Assembly (NCBI GenBank): GCA_019634045.1
Contig: JAHQWA010000083.1
Span: 1 to 41,256, forward strand
Reading direction: 5' to 3'
From: Saprospiraceae bacterium
GTDB taxonomy: Bacteria > Bacteroidota > Bacteroidia > Chitinophagales > Saprospiraceae
DNA: 41,256 nt
Shown here: one piece after another, positions 16,811 to 24,352 of the stretch
Position numbering within the stretch: position 1 is the first letter of the stretch
Layout: every line of letters begins with the position of its first letter
Notes under the pieces: generated by a model
Seen by the model: the letters and a program-made list of their open reading frames with translations, nothing else
The model's database searches: none
Told to the model about the DNA's origin: nothing
Made by a program: the position numbers and the translations under genes

Positions 16811-17815
16811 CTAATTGGCCAATTGATCCTTGTAGTTAGGTAGTAGTTCTTTAAACTTACGTACTGTGGCTTTGAGCCCTTGGAAAGAAGCACCTCCGGC
16901 AGCATTCTTATGCCCGCCACCTTTGAAGTGTTTTTGTGCGATCTGCTGTACAGAGAAGTCTCCCTTAGAACGCAAGGAGATCTTTACTATTGTTGGTTGC
17001 TCTGTAATAAAAGCAGCCATTTTCACATTCTTAATCTTCAATAGTTGGTTTACAATACCTTCGGTATCTCCTCGTTGAATATCAAAATTGGAATAGTCGT
17101 CTTTGGTTAGGGTGATAATCCCCGTATTATACTCTTCCAAAATCTCCATCCGATTATCCAAACAATGCCCTAATAAGCGCAATTGCTTCTCCGTCATGCT
17201 ATTGAAAATCAGATCTTGTAACTTATAATCATCTACCCCTAGGGCTAACAATTCCGAAACAATTCTAAATAGTTTGGGAGAGGTGCTGTACTTAAATGAA
17301 CCTGTATCCGTTAAGATTCCAGTGAAAACACACTCCCCTACCGCTTTATCAATCAAGCTTTTATCCCCTAAAGCTTCAACAAAATCAAAAACCATTTCAC
17401 TGGTGGAGGAAGCCGTCGTATCTGACAAGGTGTAATGGGCAAAATGCTCGGGATACAAGTGGTGATCGATCATGATCTTAGTGCAATCCCGTTTTCTCAC
17501 CAAATCCCCTACCTTATCAATACGATCAAGAGAATTAAAGTCGAGGCAAAAAATGATATCCGCAGTCTTTACGAATGCTTCGGCCTCCGCTGGCTCATTG
17601 TCATAAATGATTATGTCTTCAGCCCCCTTTAGCCAAGCCAAAAAATCAGGATACTCCGAAGGAGCAATGATTTGGGTCGTATGACCTAGCTTATTTAAGT
17701 AGTGAAGTAAACCTAATGAAGAACCAATTGCATCTCCATCAGGATTGCGATGTGTCGTGATCAGAATCTGCTTAGGTTCAGCTAGCAGGCTTTTTATCTC
17801 AGAAATATTGTGCAT
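16811..17815 (-). CDS. nrnA: DHH-family phosphoesterase (NrnA-like oligoribonuclease/pAp phosphatase)
   Basis: 334 residues, typical of NrnA. The DHH domain has TTHRNPDGDAIGSSLG (motif I), CLDFNSLDRI (motif II), MIDHHLYP (motif III, DHH) and FTGILTDTGSF (motif IV); these supply the Mn-binding residues. The C-terminal DHHA1 domain ends with the substrate-binding GGGHKNAAGG. Family members degrade 2-5-nt oligoribonucleotides and dephosphorylate 3'-phosphoadenosine 5'-phosphate in the cytoplasm. It is the first gene of the minus-strand operon that includes prfB. Confidence 0.93.
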   Translation of the reverse strand: MHNISEIKSLLAEPKQILITTHRNPDGDAIGSSLGLLHYLNKLGHTTQIIAPSEYPDFLAWLKGAEDIIIYDNEPAEAEAFVKTADIIFCLDFNSLDRIDKVGDLVRKRDCTKIMIDHHLYPEHFAHYTLSDTTASSTSEMVFDFVEALGDKSLIDKAVGECVFTGILTDTGSFKYSTSPKLFRIVSELLALGVDDYKLQDLIFNSMTEKQLRLLGHCLDNRMEILEEYNTGIITLTKDDYSNFDIQRGDTEGIVNQLLKIKNVKMAAFITEQPTIVKISLRSKGDFSVQQIAQKHFKGGGHKNAAGGASFQGLKATVRKFKELLPNYKDQLAN

Positions 17816-17883
17816 ACCATCTTTTCAATCAGGGTGCGAAGTTGCAAAAATTATAAAATTAACCAAAATATTATCCATTCTGA

Positions 17884-17915
17884 TTGGCCACATTGTTCCA
17901 CTTTCTTTACTTTTG
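17884..17915 (+). promoter_or_regulatory. Promoter of ndk
   Basis: TTG at 17884-17886, a 21-bp spacer, then TACTTTTG (17908-17915), which matches TAnnTTTG. It lies 50 bp upstream of the ndk ATG, in the divergent space shared with nrnA. Confidence 0.65.
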
Positions 17916-17965
17916 CACCGCTTTTGGAAAACGCATAAAACAAAAAATCTAAATACAAGCTAAAA

Positions 17966-18385
17966 ATGGCTGGAAACAAAACATTTACAATGATTAAGCC
18001 TGATGCTGTTAAAGCAGGGCACACCGGAGCTATCTTGGCGAAGATTAATGAAGCAGGATTCAGAATTGTGGCAATGAAGAAAACGAAACTTTCTGCTGAG
18101 AAAGCAGGTGAGTTCTATGCTGTGCACAAAGAGCGTCCTTTCTACGGTGAGTTGGTAGAATTTATGTCTTCTGGCCCAATCGTGGCAGCGATTTTGGAGA
18201 AAGACAACGCCGTTGAGGATTTTCGCACCCTAATCGGCGCTACAAATCCTGCTGAAGCTGCTCCCGGTACTATTCGTGCCTTGTACGCTAAAAGCATTGG
18301 CGAAAATGCCGTACACGGAGCTGATTCTGATGACAATGCTGGGATTGAGGGTAACTTCCACTTTGCAGCGACCGAAATGTTTTAA
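17966..18385 (+). CDS. ndk: Nucleoside diphosphate kinase
   Basis: 139 residues, the usual size. It starts [20 protein letters not shown] and contains the active-site block [12 protein letters not shown] with the phosphorylated His; the common HGSDS is HGADS here. It equilibrates nucleoside di- and triphosphates by ping-pong phosphotransfer. It is monocistronic, with its own promoter and a hairpin right after the stop. Confidence 0.97.
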   Translation: MAGNKTFTMIKPDAVKAGHTGAILAKINEAGFRIVAMKKTKLSAEKAGEFYAVHKERPFYGELVEFMSSGPIVAAILEKDNAVEDFRTLIGATNPAEAAPGTIRALYAKSIGENAVHGADSDDNAGIEGNFHFAATEMF

Positions 18386-18390
18386 TATAC

Positions 18391-18441
18391 AGCACCGCAT
18401 GCATTCCCACACCCTTAAGTGAAGGTAATGCATGTGGTGCT
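18391..18441. terminator. Hairpin between ndk and the beta-barrel gene
   Basis: A 15-bp stem (18391-18405 with 18427-18441, one G-T wobble) begins 6 bp after the ndk stop. There is no strong T run on either side (TTCCCACTTC on plus), so termination may be weak or factor-dependent. It separates two convergent genes. Confidence 0.55.
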
Positions 18442-18482
18442 TCCCACTTCTGCCCTTCTGCTACTCCTCTATCCCTTTCCTT

Positions 18483-19781
18483 CTAGAATTGCACAGAAAA
18501 AGTGGTCGTTAGTCCAACCATATTCGGATTTGTAAACCGATTATCATTCAGACTGTACTTATAATTTAAAGAAAGGTCCCACAAGCCTCGCCGGCCAAGA
18601 GGCCATTGATATCCCGCCCTAGTTGCTAGATAATGCCTAGGGCTTTCCGTCCGCTCGATCGTCTTTTCCACTTGTATCTCGGTTCCCGTGTCAGCATCCC
18701 CAAACTCATAGAAGATTTCATAGGGTTTAAAACCTAGAGCATTATATCCAGCGGCAATGGTAGGCCTCGCCCTTCCACGTCTACTTGCAAAGGCATATTC
18801 CAAACCTACCAATAAGTGCGTTCTTTCCTGCCAGACTTGCACATGCTGAAAGTCAAAGTTGGGCGCTGGGGGATCTATTTCAGGAATATCTATGGTTTCA
18901 CCGGTTTCTTGTACTCGATATTTAATATCAATCAGGCCCAATTCGCCCCAAACAGCCCATCGGTTCGGCAACTGCACTTTAAGCTGTACGGCACGATGAA
19001 AAGCGTGCGGATCAGCCATATCCCTTGTGGTTGGGACCAGAGCCCCAATTTGAGCCCCGATCGCCATTCCTTGAGGTGTCAGTTTTTCCCAAATTGGCGG
19101 CGGGGTGTAGGTAAAAGTGGAGATTGGTAATCCCGGTCGATCAAGAGCGAGTACGCTTTGATCCGTTTTCAGCGCTTGGGGAGCCATAGCCGGTAGCAGG
19201 CTTAGTCCTAGCGGTGCCTCCTCTGGCACAGGTTCAGCTTCCACAATTAGTCTGGGGCCAGTCCCAAGCCTGGCAAGACTAGAGTTCAAATACGCTTGTC
19301 TACCCGATAAGATGGAGGCTACAGGAGAGGCAGAGTGTGAAGAAGTCTCCATTGCCCCAAATCGATCTGCGGCTTGCCGCAAGTCCATGGCAAGTTTTGC
19401 GTTCCAACTTGGTGGATTAGAAGCCCCTAAACGGGAAACCAGCTCCCGAATCACCTGTGTTTGAATGATCGTATCGGTATGGTAAATGATTTGGGTCTTG
19501 ACAATGGTATCCACCACAGCTAGCGTATGCTGAGGAATAGTAGAGTCTGCTGAAGTATCGGTTTTATGCAGGAATAACCAAGCGTTTAACAAAACAGACA
19601 AAGGAAGTAGCGCAAGCAAGGCATAGGACCACCAAGGCCAAACCACCACTCGAGACTGAGACTGTTCGTAGTCATTCAGCCTACCTTCTAAGTCCTGCCA
19701 CGCCTCTTCTTTAAAGGAAGGCTCTGGCCTGCTTTCCAGATTTTCTTTTAGATTTTTGTAAAAATCGTCCATACCGTACAT
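18483..19781 (-). CDS. Anti-sigma-like inner-membrane protein fused to a C-terminal beta-barrel
   Basis: 432 residues. The N-terminus is a short charged cytoplasmic segment (DDFYKNLKENLESRPEPSF) resembling the sigma-facing part of Bacteroidota anti-sigma proteins. It is followed by one membrane helix (about 51-71), a periplasmic stretch with TIIQTQVIRELVSRL, and a Pro/Ala-rich linker. Residues about 230-432 show alternating strands rich in aromatic and polar residues (AIGAQIGALVPTT, AVWGELGLIDIKY, HLLVGLEYAFAS, ARPTIAAGYNALGF, HYLATRAGYQWPL, LSLNYKYSL) and end in TTTFSVQF, a typical C-terminal Phe signal of outer-membrane barrels. It lies 47 bp downstream of the ECF sigma factor gene. ATG at 19772 is an alternative start. 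The exact function is unknown; sensing envelope state for that sigma factor is an inference. Confidence 0.7.
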   Translation of the reverse strand: MYGMDDFYKNLKENLESRPEPSFKEEAWQDLEGRLNDYEQSQSRVVVWPWWSYALLALLPLSVLLNAWLFLHKTDTSADSTIPQHTLAVVDTIVKTQIIYHTDTIIQTQVIRELVSRLGASNPPSWNAKLAMDLRQAADRFGAMETSSHSASPVASILSGRQAYLNSSLARLGTGPRLIVEAEPVPEEAPLGLSLLPAMAPQALKTDQSVLALDRPGLPISTFTYTPPPIWEKLTPQGMAIGAQIGALVPTTRDMADPHAFHRAVQLKVQLPNRWAVWGELGLIDIKYRVQETGETIDIPEIDPPAPNFDFQHVQVWQERTHLLVGLEYAFASRRGRARPTIAAGYNALGFKPYEIFYEFGDADTGTEIQVEKTIERTESPRHYLATRAGYQWPLGRRGLWDLSLNYKYSLNDNRFTNPNMVGLTTTFSVQF

Positions 19782-19828
19782 CTACTTTAAATCAGTTCTT
19801 TGTTTGATCCATCTCGAATAGTTCGCTT

Positions 19829-20392
19829 TTATCTGCTGATTTTCCTGCTTTTATTCTTGCTCAACATCTTTCTCAGTTTCTCTTTTGCACGAGACAAATT
19901 TGATTTAGAAGCCCCTACACTGATATTAAGTCGCTCCGCGATCTCATGATGCTTGTATCCTTCCATCACATATAGGTTGAAAACCATGCGGTAGGCGGGT
20001 GGTAATTGCTGTACATAGATCATCAGATCTTCCGCCGCATGAATATCAGGCATTTCCTGACGTTCCTCGACCAGTTTACCGATATCCGCCGTAGCAATGC
20101 TCAACTGATGTCGCTTATGCTTTCTGTGATAATCGATGGCCGAATTAATCAAGACTTTACGTAACCAAGCTTTAAAAGGGAAATCTGAATCGTATTGGTG
20201 TAGGCGTGTAAAAACTCTTAGGAAACCGTCATTGAGCATCTCCTGGGCTTCCGTTTCGTTCCTGGCGTAACGCAGACAAATATTCATGCCATAGCCATAG
20301 AAAAGCTCGTACAGCTTACGCTGGCTGCCTCTGCGGCCTTCCCGGCACCCTTGCAGCAACAATTCAAGCTTTAGGTTGTCTTTGTCTGCCAT
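19829..20392 (-). CDS. ECF-type RNA polymerase sigma factor
   Basis: 187 residues from the ATG at 20392; a TTG 57 bases further upstream would add an unlikely hydrophobic extension. Sigma region 2 is visible at about 22-90 (GSQRKLYELFYGYGMNICLRYA, EAQEMLNDGFLRVFTRL, FKAWLRKVLINSAIDYHRK). Region 4 is at about 125-180 (LPPAYRMVFNLYVMEGYKHHEIAERLNISVGASKSNLSRAKEKLR), containing the helix-turn-helix for the -35 element. It directs transcription of a stress or envelope regulon. The next gene downstream probably encodes its membrane regulator. A gap of 80 bp separates it from mutS2 upstream. Confidence 0.93.
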   Translation of the reverse strand: MADKDNLKLELLLQGCREGRRGSQRKLYELFYGYGMNICLRYARNETEAQEMLNDGFLRVFTRLHQYDSDFPFKAWLRKVLINSAIDYHRKHKRHQLSIATADIGKLVEERQEMPDIHAAEDLMIYVQQLPPAYRMVFNLYVMEGYKHHEIAERLNISVGASKSNLSRAKEKLRKMLSKNKSRKISR

Positions 20393-20472
20393 ATATTGGC
20401 CAGTACGGAACAATAAAAGGAAAGGGTTGCGCTGAACGCAAAAAAACAAGCTCGTGGAGCTGCTATTCCTAT

Positions 20473-22872
20473 CTATTTAATTTCGATCAAGGTAACACCA
20501 TCTCCCCCTAACTCGGCTTCTGGGTGGCGGATGTTCATCTCCACATTGTAGTACTCCCTCAGTTTCTGCCTAACTACCTTGCGAAGAACCCCATTTCCTT
20601 TACCGTGCACGATTCGCAAGTTACTTGAGTTGGCAATTAAGGCGCGATCTACAAAATCTTCTACCATCTTCATGGCTTCTTCCATTCTCATACCTCGGAT
20701 ATCAATTTTGGATTGAAAACCGGAAGTATTGGAAATCTGGCCTGTATGTACACTCTTCGTGGATCTGATCTCCAGGGGTTCCTTGGCGAGTTGGAGATCA
20801 CGTAGTTTTATGGTCATCTTCAGATCACCGACCCAAACCACGGCTTTCTTCTTATCTAAGGACTCCACTTTTCCCGTTGCCCCGCCGGTTCGCAACTTGA
20901 CGAAATCTCCTACCTTGATCGGTCGTTCTTCGACATTAGTTGGTTTCACTTCGGGTTGGTAATAAATCTTTTCTCGAAGGTCATGAACTTCTTCTGCTAG
21001 TTCTTTGCGTTCCTCCTTCGCTTGTGCGGCAAGTTGCTTGGCCTGTTCAAGGTTTTGCTTTTCCCTAATCTCTCGGATCACTCGTTGGATCTCTTTGTTG
21101 TTATGAGCAACTTGTTGCAATTCCTGCTCCTTGCTCTCTAGCTTCAATTTCTTTTTCCGGAAGTCCAAGTCCTTGCTCATCGCCTCATAGGATCGAATGA
21201 GTCTTTCCAGGGAGGATTGCTTATTGGTTAGCGTATCTAATTGATCTTCTAGCTCCTTCTTTTCTCTTTGGAGATCAACCAGCAATTCATCCACGGCTTT
21301 TTCATTCTTTCCAATCTTATGCCGTGCATACTTCAAGACCTTATTGGGTAACCCACTTTTCTGCGCTATTTCAAAGGCGTAGGAGCTACCAGGACGGCCG
21401 ACCTTCAGTTCGTAGGTTGGGGAGAGGTTGTCATTATCGAATAACATGCAACCGTTAACAATTCCACGAGTTTTGAAGGCAAAAATCTTCAGGTTGGAGT
21501 AGTGCGTAGTAATGACACCATGCACTTCTTTGAAATTGAGCTCTCGAAGCACCGCTTCCGCAATCGCCCCTCCAATTTTCGGATCGGTTCCGGATCCAAA
21601 TTCATCAATCAATATCAATGTTTTCTCATCCGCCCCTTCTAGAAATGACCGGGCATTAGCTAATCGGGAACTATAGGTGCTCAAGTCATCTTCTATGGAC
21701 TGCTGATCTCCAATATCTGCAAATATCTTGTTGAAGACCCCCATTTCTGACTCCGGGTCTACCGGAATCAACATTCCAGACTGTAACATAAGTTGTAGCA
21801 AGCCTACGGACTTCATTGTGATAGACTTACCACCTGCATTGGGTCCACTTAAAACCAACAAGCGATTCTTACCTCGGAGATATAGATTGAAGGGTACTGT
21901 CTTTTTGCCCAAGGCCTGATTTTTCAAAAGTAACAGGGGATGATAGCCTATCATAAGCCCGAGATTAGGCTGGCCCTGGATTTTAGGCATATCAGCTTTC
22001 ATCTTAATTCCGAGTCTCCCCTTTGCCTGAATTAGGTCAAAGCGAATTAATAGTCCTTGATAGACGTGAAAGAAGGGAATGTAGGGTCGTAAGGTAGCAC
22101 TAAGTTCCTTCAACAGTCGATAGATCTCCCGCTTGTATTGCGTCTCTAGATCAAAAATATCGTTGTTAATCTCGATCACACCTTCCGGTTCGATAAAAGC
22201 CGTTTTACCCGTGGTGGATTCATCGTGGATAATCCCTCGAATTCTCCTTTTGTGCTCAGACGGAACACTCAGAACCCGACGACCATTCCTAAAGCTTTCC
22301 ACATTATCTGTCAACCAACCATTTTTACGATACTGATTGATTAAGAATCGGAACTGCTTTTCTAATTCTCTCTTTTTGCTTTGACTACGGGTATGGATAC
22401 GCAGTAGTTCTTCGGAGGCATCTGGCTTGATATTACCTTCCTCATCGATAATCTTCTCAATGGCCAGAATCAATTCCCCATCAAAGGTGATCGATTGAAC
22501 GATACTGTAGAGTTCAGGATAAACCTCCTGCCGATCTCCATTAAAGAACTTCAAGATATCCCGTAAAGTACAAAGGGTGAGGTTGATTTTCTGTAATCCT
22601 TCTACTGGAAGAACGTAGCCTTCCAACTCTAGCATTCTCAACTCTTCCCTGATATCGTGGTAGGCTTGAATCGGAAAAGGATCTCCCTTGGCAAGTATCA
22701 GACTGAAAGCTTTTACCTCCTTCAATCTGTCCGTTATATTTTCTAGGCTAGTATCTGGCTTAATTTCACGTACACGCTCTTTACCCAGATCTCCTACACA
22801 TTCCTGCTCCAGTAATTCCAATACCTTATCGAATTCTAACTTTTCGTACAGGTCGCTCGGCTCAAGTTGCAT
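20473..22872 (-). CDS. mutS2: Endonuclease MutS2
   Basis: 799 residues from the ATG at 22872, the usual MutS2 length; a TTG at 22944 would add 24 atypical residues. It begins MQLEPSDLYEKLEFDKVLELL, typical for MutS2. MutS core and ATPase: Walker A GPNAGGKSITMKS, then DIGDQQSIEDDLSTYSS and LILIDEFGSGTDP (Walker B), and TTHYSNLK. A long coiled coil (about 500-640) is followed by a KOW-like segment and a C-terminal Smr nuclease domain (KIDIRGMRMEEAM, IVHGKGNGVLR). Known roles of MutS2 proteins are suppression of recombination and rescue of collided ribosomes. Mismatch recognition domain I is absent, as expected. Confidence 0.96.
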   Translation of the reverse strand: MQLEPSDLYEKLEFDKVLELLEQECVGDLGKERVREIKPDTSLENITDRLKEVKAFSLILAKGDPFPIQAYHDIREELRMLELEGYVLPVEGLQKINLTLCTLRDILKFFNGDRQEVYPELYSIVQSITFDGELILAIEKIIDEEGNIKPDASEELLRIHTRSQSKKRELEKQFRFLINQYRKNGWLTDNVESFRNGRRVLSVPSEHKRRIRGIIHDESTTGKTAFIEPEGVIEINNDIFDLETQYKREIYRLLKELSATLRPYIPFFHVYQGLLIRFDLIQAKGRLGIKMKADMPKIQGQPNLGLMIGYHPLLLLKNQALGKKTVPFNLYLRGKNRLLVLSGPNAGGKSITMKSVGLLQLMLQSGMLIPVDPESEMGVFNKIFADIGDQQSIEDDLSTYSSRLANARSFLEGADEKTLILIDEFGSGTDPKIGGAIAEAVLRELNFKEVHGVITTHYSNLKIFAFKTRGIVNGCMLFDNDNLSPTYELKVGRPGSSYAFEIAQKSGLPNKVLKYARHKIGKNEKAVDELLVDLQREKKELEDQLDTLTNKQSSLERLIRSYEAMSKDLDFRKKKLKLESKEQELQQVAHNNKEIQRVIREIREKQNLEQAKQLAAQAKEERKELAEEVHDLREKIYYQPEVKPTNVEERPIKVGDFVKLRTGGATGKVESLDKKKAVVWVGDLKMTIKLRDLQLAKEPLEIRSTKSVHTGQISNTSGFQSKIDIRGMRMEEAMKMVEDFVDRALIANSSNLRIVHGKGNGVLRKVVRQKLREYYNVEMNIRHPEAELGGDGVTLIEIK

Positions 22873-23037
22873 CACTTTCAATTTTATCTTTGTAACGACG
22901 AGTAAATGGCTCTCCTCTGTAACCACAAAAATCTGTAAAGACAATCATACAAACAAGTTTTAAAGCTAAGAGTTCCATAGCTGTCTAGAATTGCTCACTT
23001 TCTGCACCGCTTAGACGGGACTTAAGGAGGTATTCAC

Positions 23038-23045
23038 TACCTTTG
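23038..23045 (+). promoter_or_regulatory. -7 element of aroC
   Basis: TACCTTTG matches TAnnTTTG; its context CACTACCTTTGC is the same 12-mer as upstream of the kinase-pfkA operon. It is 76 bp before the GTG start. No clean -33 TTTG is seen. Confidence 0.6.
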
Positions 23046-23121
23046 CGACCTCAAAAAATCTTTTCGGGTTAGGAAGAGGAATGACTCCAGCAGAATCCGT
23101 AAACAAGCAAAAAAGCATAAC

Positions 23122-24201
23122 GTGGCAGGTAATACATTTGGATCGAGTTTCCGTATCAGCACTTTTGGAGAATCTCATGGAAAAGCTATCGGCGTCATTC
23201 TTGACGGTTGCCCAGCTGGGCTCGAGATCGACGAAGATTTTATTCAACAAGAACTCGATCGGCGGCGACCGGGGCAATCCAAGATCGTAACCCAACGAAA
23301 AGAGAGCGACACGGTACAGCTCCTTTCTGGGGTGTTTGAAGGCAAGGCCACTGGCACACCGATTGCCATGGTTATTTTCAACGCTGACGCCCGCTCCAAA
23401 GATTACAGTCATATCGCAGATAAGTTTCGACCTTCGCATGCCGACTTCACCTATAACGCAAAGTACGGCGTACGGGATTATCGCGGAGGGGGTCGATCCT
23501 CTGCCCGAGAAACGGCAGCGCGGGTGGCAGCTGGAGCGATTGCGAAACAATTCTTAGCCACACAAGGCATAAAGGTCCAAGCTTATGTGAGTCAAGTCGG
23601 ACATTTGGCGATCACAAAATCCTACCAAGAACTGAATCTCGACGAAACGGAATCTACTCCAGTTCGTTGTCCCGACCTAGAGATGGCAGCACAAATGATA
23701 GATTACATCAAGGAGGTCCGTAAAGATGGAGACACCATTGGAGGGGTAGTTAATGCAGTAGTACAAGGTTGCCCGGTCGGAATTGGAGAACCCGCCTTTG
23801 ACAAGTTACACGCCGATTTGGCCAAGGCCATGTTAAGTATCAATGCCTGTAAAGGCTTCGAATATGGCTCCGGCTTTGATGGTGTAAGCATGCGTGGGTC
23901 AGCACACAATGATCTTTTCTATGAAGAGGAAGGCACCATTAAGACCAAAACCAACCACTCCGGCGGGATACAAGGAGGAATTTCCAATGGAATGGATATT
24001 TATTTTCGAACGGCCTTCAAGCCAGTCGCTACTATTGTGAGCGAACAGGCGTCCGTAAATGAACAAGGAGAGGCGGTCACTGTTGTAGGTAAAGGGAGGC
24101 ATGATCCATGTGTAGTGCCTCGTGCCGTTCCAATAGTGGAAAGCATGACGGCATTAGTTCTTGCCGATCACCTATTGCGCCAAAGAATGGTGCAGTTATA
24201 A
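23122..24201 (+). CDS. aroC: Chorismate synthase
   Basis: 359 residues, the normal length. The start codon is [23 protein letters not shown] is the family N-terminus, so this start is firm. Signatures present: [55 protein letters not shown] and [18 protein letters not shown], with the conserved FMN-, phosphate- and proton-donating residues. The enzyme converts 5-enolpyruvylshikimate-3-phosphate to chorismate, the last step of the shikimate pathway, using reduced FMN. It is monocistronic and divergent from mutS2. Confidence 0.97.
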   Translation: MAGNTFGSSFRISTFGESHGKAIGVILDGCPAGLEIDEDFIQQELDRRRPGQSKIVTQRKESDTVQLLSGVFEGKATGTPIAMVIFNADARSKDYSHIADKFRPSHADFTYNAKYGVRDYRGGGRSSARETAARVAAGAIAKQFLATQGIKVQAYVSQVGHLAITKSYQELNLDETESTPVRCPDLEMAAQMIDYIKEVRKDGDTIGGVVNAVVQGCPVGIGEPAFDKLHADLAKAMLSINACKGFEYGSGFDGVSMRGSAHNDLFYEEEGTIKTKTNHSGGIQGGISNGMDIYFRTAFKPVATIVSEQASVNEQGEAVTVVGKGRHDPCVVPRAVPIVESMTALVLADHLLRQRMVQL

Positions 24202-24238
24202 ATAGTTGGCTGATTTGAATAAAGTTGGATTTTATCCG

Positions 24239-24323
24239 TTCCAATTATAGTGTTGACTCATTTTACAACCTAAATTTCTCTAGAAATTGGAATATTTCGT
24301 GCTGACATCTTTTTGAAGCACGA
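24239..24323. repeat. Two successive inverted repeats in the leader of the plug-protein gene
   Basis: TTCCAATT (24239-24246) pairs with AATTGGAA (24285-24292), and TCGTGCT (24297-24303) pairs with AGCACGA (24317-24323), both perfectly. They sit between the aroC stop and the start at 24353. Neither is followed by a T run, so terminators are unlikely; leader RNA structure is possible. Confidence 0.4.
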
Positions 24324-24352
24324 ACGAGAAACCCTTGACAAAACATCTCATC

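Noticed and set aside
20393-20449. N-terminal extension of the ECF sigma factor from an upstream TTG
   Set aside because: The extension is hydrophobic and atypical; the ATG at 20392 gives the standard ECF length.
22873-22944. N-terminal extension of MutS2 from an upstream TTG
   Set aside because: MutS2 proteins begin at the block found right after the ATG at 22872; the added 24 residues do not fit.
23011-23550. Minus-strand open frame of 179 codons opposite the aroC start
   Set aside because: It is the antisense shadow of a strongly conserved aroC and covers its promoter; the translated sequence has no recognisable features.
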